Source: Bacteroidota bacterium (lineage in GTDB: Bacteria > Bacteroidota > Bacteroidia > Bacteroidales > B18-G4). Taken from it: DNA of 7,110 bases. The translations under genes were made by a program, and so were the position numbers. Position 1 is the first letter of the stretch. Each line of letters opens with the position of its first letter. Where the stretch lies: contig QMPN01000148.1 of assembly GCA_003648575.1 (NCBI GenBank), positions 1 through 7,110 on the forward strand, read 5' to 3'. The notes beneath the pieces were generated by a model, which was not told the DNA's origin, ran no database searches, and saw only the letters and a program-made list of their open reading frames with translations. Positions 1 to 6,069 of this stretch are shown piece by piece.

Positions 1-1175
1 AAGAATGTGATGATGTTCCTGATGGATATGCGATTATCATCGTAGAAGATTTCGGGAAAGGTATTCCTCAGGATGTTATTGACCGAATCTTTGACAGATT
101 CTACTCGGAAAGAGTGGAAGGAATCAGCACCGGAGTCGGACTTGAACTTGTGCGGCGCATGGTGGAAATGCATATGGGCAAAATATCCGTTAGCAGTGTA
201 GAAGCATCTGACGGAAATCCCGGAAATACACGCTTTACAATCCTTTTGCCGCTGGGGAGGAAGCACCTGAATCCTGAACAGATTATTGAAGATTATCATA
301 CCAGTGAAGATCAGTCTTTATACAAGGAGGACCTGCTAAGCACTGAAATTGAGGACTATCGAGGAGATGATGAGAATCTACCTCTGAACAGGATCATCGA
401 TATGACAAAAGAAAAGCCAATCATGGTCATCATAGAAGATAATGTAGAAGTCTGCGGTTTTATCAAAGACCTGTTTTCAGAGATGTTCAGAGTGGAATCT
501 GCGTATAATGGCAATGAAGGATGGAACGTGATTAGAAAGGTATCCCCGAGCATTATAATCAGTGATATTATGATGCCTGAAATGGACGGCATGGAACTTT
601 GCAGACTGGTGAAGTCGGATAAGCGTACCTGTCATATCCCCGTTATACTATTAACTGCCCGGACCGCAGTTACATACAAATATGAGGGGCTGGAAACGGG
701 AGCAGATGATTATATTCATAAGCCCTTTAGTGCTGACTACCTTCGACACAGGGTGAAGAACCTGATTCTTCAACGGAAGCTTATACAGGAACATTTCCTC
801 AAAAGCAGTTTATTCAAACCTGAGGACCTTACCGTGACTTCCATGGATGAGAAAATACTTTTAAAAGCAGTCCGGCATATTGAAGAGAATATTGCAGATC
901 CGAAACTCAATGTGGACAGTTTGAGTCGAGAAATAGGTCTGAGCCGGGTTCACTTCTACCGGAAAATTAAATCCCTCACAAACCTTACCGCTGTCGAATT
1001 TATCCGGGTGATCCGTTTGAAAAGGGCCGCACAATTGCTGGAAAAGGGATCCCTGGATATATCGGAGGTAAGGTATGCAGTAGGCATCCAGGATGCAGAG
1101 TATTTTCGGAATTCTTTCAGAAAACAGTTTAAAATGACCCCCAGGGAATACGCTGAGAAACATGCACTTCTGTAA
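1..1175 (+). CDS. Hybrid two-component system regulator (HTCS), C-terminal part; 5' end outside window
   Basis: This is the cytoplasmic C-terminal half of a one-protein histidine kinase/response regulator that controls Bacteroidota PULs. The reading frame is open from base 3, giving 390 visible residues before TAA at 1173-1175; no real start lies in the window. Domains, numbered from the first visible codon: end of the HATPase_c domain (1 to about 85) with ATP-binding box DFGKG (16-20), the F box IFDRFY (29-34), a short nine-residue lid and GVGL (44-47); an acidic linker (about 88-135); a receiver domain (about 138-260) with acidic pair E145-D146, phospho-acceptor D188 in SDIMMPEMDG, T218 and K240; then an AraC/HTH_18 DNA-binding domain (about 282-390). 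All receiver catalytic positions are intact. The missing upstream part should contain the periplasmic sensor, a membrane helix and the HisKA domain. By family knowledge it would phosphorylate itself on glycan binding and activate the neighbouring susC promoter. The ligand cannot be read from this fragment. Confidence 0.95.
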   Translation, partial: ECDDVPDGYAIIIVEDFGKGIPQDVIDRIFDRFYSERVEGISTGVGLELVRRMVEMHMGKISVSSVEASDGNPGNTRFTILLPLGRKHLNPEQIIEDYHTSEDQSLYKEDLLSTEIEDYRGDDENLPLNRIIDMTKEKPIMVIIEDNVEVCGFIKDLFSEMFRVESAYNGNEGWNVIRKVSPSIIISDIMMPEMDGMELCRLVKSDKRTCHIPVILLTARTAVTYKYEGLETGADDYIHKPFSADYLRHRVKNLILQRKLIQEHFLKSSLFKPEDLTVTSMDEKILLKAVRHIEENIADPKLNVDSLSREIGLSRVHFYRKIKSLTNLTAVEFIRVIRLKRAAQLLEKGSLDISEVRYAVGIQDAEYFRNSFRKQFKMTPREYAEKHALL

Positions 1176-1320
1176 AGAAAACACCTTCCTTCTACGTGCG
1201 GCATTTCATTCCATGTAACAAACACCTGTCTCATTGGAAACATTTACCATTAGCTGTTCATGGATTATGCTTTAATATTGGACATGAATATTTAAATGCA
1301 AACCAATTGAACTATACCTT
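1176..1320 (+). promoter_or_regulatory. Intergenic region expected to hold the susC promoter and HTCS operator
   Basis: This 145-base gap separates the regulator from susC. No convincing terminator hairpin follows the regulator's stop codon, so read-through is possible. It is AT-rich toward susC and holds a 6-base inverted repeat, TTCATG at 1257-1262 and CATGAA at 1283-1288, plus two copies of AATATT (1274-1279 and 1287-1292). Family knowledge places the HTCS binding site and the sigma-ABfr promoter immediately upstream of susC. Assigning that role to this gap is therefore well founded, but no exact operator can be named from one sequence. Confidence 0.5.
1250..1280 (+). promoter_or_regulatory. 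Candidate weak Bacteroidota-type promoter for susC
   Basis: TAATATTG at 1273-1280 differs by one base from the Bacteroidota -7 element TAnnTTTG. Nineteen bases upstream lies TTAG (1250-1253), one base away from the -33 element TTTG. Transcription would begin a few bases after 1280, leaving a leader of roughly 35 bases before the susC ATG. A poor match is expected for an activator-dependent promoter, but AT-rich DNA yields such matches by chance, so this stays tentative. Confidence 0.3.
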
Positions 1321-4300
1321 ATGAAAAGTATTCTTGTTCTCCTATCCGTATTTTGGTTTTCGGTCCACTTAAGTGCGCAAGTGCAGGTAACCGGAACAGT
1401 TACCTCCTCAGATGACGGAAGTTCATTGCCGGGAGTGAATATTGTAGTGAAAGGGACTACTACAGGTGCGATCACTGACGTTGATGGCAACTATGCTCTG
1501 ATGATCCCGGAAGATGGAACAGTTGTCTTCACCTATGTGGGCTATGAAAGCCAGGAAATTACTCCTGCAACAGGGCAGGTAGTGCTTGATGTAGCACTTC
1601 ATGTATCCACCAATGTCATGGAAGAAGTAGTCGTTGTCAGTTACGGGGTTAAAAAGAAGGCCAATCTTACCGGATCGGTCGCATCCGTTAGCCTAGACCA
1701 ACTGGAATCAATTCCTGCATCCAACACGGCAAGTCTTCTACAGGGGAGAATAGCCGGAGTTTCAATCAGCAATTTCAGTACACAACCGGGACTTGACGAT
1801 CCGGAAATTTTTATCAGAGGCATAGGCACTTTAAATTCAGGTGCCAAACCTCTTGTTATTGTTGACGGGGTTGAAAGCTCATTCAGTCAGATACCCCCGG
1901 GCGATATTAAAAGTATCAGTGTGCTGAAAGATGCAGCTTCTGCCTCCATTTACGGAGTACGAGCAGCAAACGGGGTTATCCTGGTAACCACCAGTGCCGG
2001 GAAATCAGGTAAGCCAACTGTTAAATTCAATATGAATATGGGATCTCAGCAGAATCTGGTCAAACCAAAGCTGCTGGGTTCAGTTGATTTTGCAACTGTA
2101 AGAAATGCATGGGAACTGGCTGACGGGGCAACCGAGGGTTGGTATACCAGTGAGGAAATTGAGACCATGCGGAATGGCTCTGATCCCGACCATTATGCCA
2201 ATACAGACTGGATTGATCAGGCATACAGAACAGCGCTTATGCAAACTTACCATCTTTCGATTGACGGAGGGAGCGAAAAAGTTACCTACCGGCTATCTTC
2301 AGAGTATTTAAACCAGGAAGGCACAATGATTGGAACCTCCTCCGAACGTATTAATCTGCGCAGCCATATACAGGCAAAACTAAGCGAAAAACTTAGCGTA
2401 GGGGTTAATCTTTTCGGATTCAATAAGCGTGTGGATGAGCCCATCTTCAATGCATCTGGTACCAATAATGAGGGGCTTAATTATTTTTTAAGAAGACATA
2501 CCATGCCTACAGTGCCCACGAATTACTCAAATGGCGAGTTCGGTTTTGTTGACGGAGCCTATGATTTGCATGGTAAGATGTCGAATAATATCCTGTTTGA
2601 TTCAAGTATTGGAGACCGGTACAGCAAACTGAACCATTTGGAAGGACAGGCTTATGCCGACTGGGATATAAGCAAGGATCTGCATTTTAAAACAAGTTTC
2701 GCATTTATTGATAATGCGATAGCTATGACAAGATTTAAACCTACGTATCAGAAATATGATGCTGAGGGCGAAATTGTCAATGAAAACACTCTGAACAGCC
2801 TGTTAAATACACTCACAAAGAATACTAAGTACCAACTTGAAAATCTGCTGACGTATTCGAAATCATTTGACAAGCACAAGTTGAATATTCTTTTAGGGCA
2901 GTCAGCACAGTCGTTCAGGGAGGATTATAACTCAGGCTACATTGAAGAATTCCCCAATAATTCCATCCATGTACTTGGTGGCGGTGTGACCAATCCAGCG
3001 GTTGACGGATGGGCATACGAGTGGTCTCTTTCTTCCTTTTTTGGAAGGTTAAACTACAATTATGATGATAAGTACCTCTTGGAGGCAAATGTGAGGCGCG
3101 ATGGCAGCTCCCGGTTTGCGGAAGAATACCGATATGGCGTATTTCCTTCGTTCTCTGCAGGTTGGGTACTTTCAAACGAATCTTTTCTGGACGGGAACAA
3201 GATCATTTCCTTTTTGAAGCTGAGAGGTAGCTGGGGCCAACTTGGGAACCAGGAAATTGGAGAATATGCTTATTCACAGAGCTTTGCTACAGGGTACAAC
3301 TATATCATTGATAATTCCAGGCGTGGCGGTGTGGCGATCAGGGAATTGGCCAATCCCGAGCTTACCTGGGAAAAGACAACTATAACGGACATAGGTTTGG
3401 ACTTTAACCTCTTTGACCATAAGATCACTGTTGTGGCTGATTGGTTTAATAAAACTTCAAACGATGTATTGGTTCGCCTGCCGATACCACTTATTGTAGG
3501 TGTTGATCTTGCCCCCTACCAGAATATTGGAGAAATACAGAATACAGGCTGGGAAGTTGCTGTCGGATATCAGGATAAATTTGGGGATTTCTCATTTTAC
3601 ACAAACGTGAATCTTTCACAAATAAAAAATGAGATCCTGAATGTGGGAGGAAGGGAAGATTGGATTGATGGCACATACCATACTATAAATCAGGTAGGCA
3701 GCCCGATTGGTTCATTTTATGGACTTGTTGCAGATGGTTACTTAACTGAAGATGATTTTCTGTCGGACGGAAGCCTGGATACAGAGAATAATGCTACTCA
3801 GTACGGGAATATGAAACCTGGTGATATAAAATACAAGGACATTAGCGGTCCCGATGATGTTCCAGATGGGATAATTTCAGAAGATTATGACAGAGAGATC
3901 GTTGGGAATCCCTTTCCGGATTTCATGTATGGTTTTACGGTGGGAGCAGGTTGGAAGGGACTCGATTTCTCTGCTTTCTTTCAGGGTGTAGTGGGTGTTG
4001 ACCGATGGCAATGGTATAATAATGAAGCGGATGGCAATTATACAGAGGCCATATTGGACTACTGGACACCCACTAAGCTTAACGCGGCTTACCCAAGCCT
4101 TGGTAATTCGGAGAACAATTCAAAATGGTCTTCATTTTGGGTCGAAGATGCATCCTACCTGAGGTTAAAAAGCCTTGAAATTGGTTATACTTTGCCTGCG
4201 TCGCTGACCGCTAAAGCACGAATCAGCCGTGCACGGATATATTTTTCAGCTTACAACCTCCTTTCATTTACAAAAATGATCGATTATGATCCTGAAAGAC

Positions 4301-4374
4301 TCCCCACTGATATCAGGGCAGGTAGTTACGCCCAGTCTAAAATATTCTCTTTTGGACTTAACTTGACTTTTTAA
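1321..4374 (+). CDS. SusC/RagA-family TonB-dependent outer-membrane transporter
   Basis: This 1017-residue protein is the outer-membrane channel that imports glycan fragments using energy from TonB-ExbBD; its length is normal for the family. A Sec signal peptide occupies residues 1-19 or 20 (hydrophobic core ILVLLSVFWF, cleavage near SAQ). A carboxypeptidase D regulatory-like beta domain follows (about 22-95), with the typical LPGVNIVVKGTTTG and DVDGNY signatures. The TonB box is EEVVVVSYG (101-109). The plug domain (about 112-226) shows IRGIGTLN, PLVIVDGV and the hallmark LKDAASASIYGVRAANGVILVTT region. The rest is the 22-strand barrel, ending in an aromatic residue (NLTF), as outer-membrane insertion requires. 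There is no STN domain, so signalling to an anti-sigma factor is not expected, which fits control by the upstream HTCS. The ATG at 1321 is chosen because the signal peptide starts there; no Shine-Dalgarno is visible. The partner SusD gene follows 30 bases later, certainly in the same transcript. Imported glycan unknown. Confidence 0.97.
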   Translation: MKSILVLLSVFWFSVHLSAQVQVTGTVTSSDDGSSLPGVNIVVKGTTTGAITDVDGNYALMIPEDGTVVFTYVGYESQEITPATGQVVLDVALHVSTNVMEEVVVVSYGVKKKANLTGSVASVSLDQLESIPASNTASLLQGRIAGVSISNFSTQPGLDDPEIFIRGIGTLNSGAKPLVIVDGVESSFSQIPPGDIKSISVLKDAASASIYGVRAANGVILVTTSAGKSGKPTVKFNMNMGSQQNLVKPKLLGSVDFATVRNAWELADGATEGWYTSEEIETMRNGSDPDHYANTDWIDQAYRTALMQTYHLSIDGGSEKVTYRLSSEYLNQEGTMIGTSSERINLRSHIQAKLSEKLSVGVNLFGFNKRVDEPIFNASGTNNEGLNYFLRRHTMPTVPTNYSNGEFGFVDGAYDLHGKMSNNILFDSSIGDRYSKLNHLEGQAYADWDISKDLHFKTSFAFIDNAIAMTRFKPTYQKYDAEGEIVNENTLNSLLNTLTKNTKYQLENLLTYSKSFDKHKLNILLGQSAQSFREDYNSGYIEEFPNNSIHVLGGGVTNPAVDGWAYEWSLSSFFGRLNYNYDDKYLLEANVRRDGSSRFAEEYRYGVFPSFSAGWVLSNESFLDGNKIISFLKLRGSWGQLGNQEIGEYAYSQSFATGYNYIIDNSRRGGVAIRELANPELTWEKTTITDIGLDFNLFDHKITVVADWFNKTSNDVLVRLPIPLIVGVDLAPYQNIGEIQNTGWEVAVGYQDKFGDFSFYTNVNLSQIKNEILNVGGREDWIDGTYHTINQVGSPIGSFYGLVADGYLTEDDFLSDGSLDTENNATQYGNMKPGDIKYKDISGPDDVPDGIISEDYDREIVGNPFPDFMYGFTVGAGWKGLDFSAFFQGVVGVDRWQWYNNEADGNYTEAILDYWTPTKLNAAYPSLGNSENNSKWSSFWVEDASYLRLKSLEIGYTLPASLTAKARISRARIYFSAYNLLSFTKMIDYDPERLPTDIRAGSYAQSKIFSFGLNLTF

Positions 4375-4404
4375 CATAGTCTGGAAACAATAAAAACAAA
4401 CAAG
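4375..4404 (+). promoter_or_regulatory. A-rich translation leader of the susD-like gene
   Basis: The 30-base gap between the susC stop and the susD ATG has no Shine-Dalgarno sequence. Of the last 20 bases before the ATG, 15 are A. Bacteroidota ribosomes often start on unstructured A-rich leaders, so this supports the ATG at 4405. The short gap with no promoter or terminator supports cotranscription with susC. Confidence 0.55.
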
Positions 4405-5958
4405 ATGAAAAGATTATTTTATATCATTCTAACTTTCGGATTAATTTTTGCCGGATGCCAAAAGGAATTTCTAGATAAAACTTCACTCTCTGATATATCT
4501 GACGATAATTTTTGGAATAATATACAAGATGCTGAACTGGCCTTAATGGGATGCTTTGATGGTCTTCAGGATCTGTCCATGTACAAGGGGAACGGGTATA
4601 CAAGCGGAGCAGGAATCGCTCAATTTGATGCCATATCAGATGATGCGTATTGCAGTTCTTCCTGGATGAGACTGGTACCGCTTTCCCTGGGTACGTACGA
4701 CCCTACAAGTTGGGGGAACGACCAGATATGGGACGCCTGTTATACGGTTATATCCAGGGCAAACATTGTGATTAAAGAGGTCCCGAACATTGAAAGTATG
4801 AGTATTGAAGAAAGCAGACAAATTGTTGCGGAGGCCAAAGTACTCAGAGCAAGCATGTACAACTTCCTGGCAATGACTTACGCTGATGTTCCTTTGGTCA
4901 CCGAGCCTCTGGAAGCGCAGGAGGCACAGGTGCCGAAAAGCCAGAAAGACGATATATTTTCTTTTATCATAGAGGATCTGGAAACCTGTTATGCGGACTT
5001 GCCCCTCACCCCAGGAAAGTGGGGAAGGATATCACAGGGTGCAGCCTTAGGGATGCTGGCCCGGACCTATTTATACAGTGAGGATTGGCCGAGTGCCGCA
5101 AGTACGGCCCAAAAGGTTATGGATCTCAGTTATTCATTGCATCCCGACTATTCCACCTTGTTCACGCCAGAGGAAGAGCAAAATAGCGAAGTTATTTTTC
5201 CGGTATGTTTTGAATATGGACAGGATGGTGAAGGATCTGCCTGGATGAAGTATTATTCCAGCAGAATGTACATAAGGTATAAAACAGCACTGCCCAGCCT
5301 GGTCAATGAGTTTTATTGTACAGATGGTCTGCCCGTTGATCTCAGCCCATTATATGACACGGCGGCCATATGGTCTAACAGGGATCCCCGATTGATGGCA
5401 ACGGTTACTTCATACCAATGGCCTAACTGGCCCCCTACCTCAAAAACTGAACCGGAGGGTGTATACTTTGCAAAGAAATACATAGCAGCACCCGATATAA
5501 AAGAGCAAGCGGGTGACAGTCCCCAGGACTACTATTTAATTCGTTACGCGCATATACTGCTGATCAAGGCAGAAGCTCTTGCGCAACAGGGTGCAGACCC
5601 TGAGATCTATGCTTTAATAAATCAATTGCGTGACAGAGTTTCAATGCCGCATGTGGAAGATATTGAAGGAACCGGCCTCTCGCAACAGGAGTTACTTGAT
5701 ATTGTCAAGCATGAAAGACGGGTTGAAACAGCTTTTGAGTTTCTGCGTTATTTCGATATCAAGAGATGGGGAGAAATTCAGGAAAAATATGACTGGTATA
5801 ACGCCAATGAGTATGCCAATTATCCAGGCGGCAGGGAAGGTGATCAATACTATAAGGGTATGAAAGAAAGGGTCTGGATGTCAAAGTATGAGAAAATGCC
5901 AATCCCGCAGACAGAACTGGATGTAAATAAGGCGCTTGTTCAACATGAAGGCTACTAA
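4405..5958 (+). CDS. SusD/RagB-family outer-membrane glycan-binding lipoprotein
   Basis: This 517-residue lipoprotein would cap the SusC barrel on the cell surface and bind glycan before import. Residues 1-17 form a lipoprotein signal peptide with lipobox FAGC, the lipidated cysteine being C18. The next residues, QKEFLD, give both the family's usual FLD start and a sequence like the Bacteroidota lipoprotein export signal (X-K-acidic). The SusD N-terminal, TPR-containing region covers about 20-230, including SDDNFWNN, the helix with AEAKVLRASMYNFLAMTYAD (143-161), and AALGMLARTYLY (213-224). The C-terminal RagB/SusD domain shows NRDPRL (325-330), RYAHILLIKAEAL (380-392), the HERR..TAFEFLRYFDIKRWG signature (436-456) and the closing PIPQTELD...VQHEGY. 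Length is normal and the end is complete. A Trp/Pro-rich loop, QWPNWPP (338-344), might contribute aromatic sugar stacking, but that is only inference. Pairing with the gene upstream is diagnostic of a PUL. Ligand unknown. Confidence 0.97.
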   Translation: MKRLFYIILTFGLIFAGCQKEFLDKTSLSDISDDNFWNNIQDAELALMGCFDGLQDLSMYKGNGYTSGAGIAQFDAISDDAYCSSSWMRLVPLSLGTYDPTSWGNDQIWDACYTVISRANIVIKEVPNIESMSIEESRQIVAEAKVLRASMYNFLAMTYADVPLVTEPLEAQEAQVPKSQKDDIFSFIIEDLETCYADLPLTPGKWGRISQGAALGMLARTYLYSEDWPSAASTAQKVMDLSYSLHPDYSTLFTPEEEQNSEVIFPVCFEYGQDGEGSAWMKYYSSRMYIRYKTALPSLVNEFYCTDGLPVDLSPLYDTAAIWSNRDPRLMATVTSYQWPNWPPTSKTEPEGVYFAKKYIAAPDIKEQAGDSPQDYYLIRYAHILLIKAEALAQQGADPEIYALINQLRDRVSMPHVEDIEGTGLSQQELLDIVKHERRVETAFEFLRYFDIKRWGEIQEKYDWYNANEYANYPGGREGDQYYKGMKERVWMSKYEKMPIPQTELDVNKALVQHEGY

Positions 5959-6069
5959 AAGAGGATTACTTTTAGGATTGGCGTAGGACTTGAGGTAGTA
6001 GGTTGGTTTTAGTTGAATGAAGGAGAGGGTTGCAACAAGCAGCCCTTTTCTTTACCTAAATTTCTAGAG
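5959..6069 (+). other. susD-GH2 intergenic region: G-rich, C-poor stretch before a hairpin
   Basis: This 111-base gap is much longer than the susC-susD spacer. From 5959 to 6030 it has about 27 G but only 3 C, unlike the flanking genes. AGGATT occurs twice, 12 bases apart (5962-5967 and 5974-5979). A very weak promoter-like pair (TTG at 5978-5980 and TAGGTTGG at 5999-6006) is present, but I would not call it a promoter. A hairpin occupies 6018-6054. No small open reading frame with convincing coding character was seen. Confidence 0.5.
6018..6054 (+). terminator. Intrinsic terminator or attenuator hairpin after susD
   Basis: Bases 6027-6033 (GGGTTGC) pair with 6039-6045 (GCAGCCC) around the five-base loop AACAA, with one G-U wobble. 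Pairing continues outward without a break, 6018-6026 against 6046-6054, using A-U, G-C and several G-U pairs, for about 16 pairs in all. The 3' arm runs into TTTTCTTT, giving the U-rich tract of a Rho-independent terminator on the + strand. It lies 59 bases after the susD stop and 15 bases before the GH2 start. Partial termination here would lower transcription of the enzyme gene relative to susCD; full termination would require a separate promoter for it. Confidence 0.6.

Noticed and set aside
114..1175. GTG at 114 as the start of a separate response regulator gene
   Set aside because: The frame is open upstream to base 3 and encodes the preceding ATPase boxes DFGKG and IFDRFY, which continue directly into the GVGL box. 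The GTG is an internal valine codon and the gene is truncated by the window edge.
1206..1235. TCATT at 1206-1210 and 1231-1235 as a direct-repeat HTCS operator
   Set aside because: Only five bases match, and similarity does not extend into the flanks, so it is not distinguishable from chance.
861..1243. Two overlapping minus-strand open frames (861-1184 and 956-1243)
   Set aside because: They lie opposite the conserved AraC domain, have no recognisable motifs, and are rich in residues expected from antisense reading.
2105..3175. Short open frames inside the SusC barrel on either strand (2105-2311 +, 2915-3175 -)
   Set aside because: They are fully embedded in a continuous family-typical SusC coding frame and have no start context or motifs.
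5978..6006. Promoter for the GH2 gene (TTG, 18-base gap, TAGGTTGG)
   Set aside because: Both elements are poor matches, and transcripts would start just before the hairpin that looks like a terminator, making a dedicated promoter here unlikely without RNA data.
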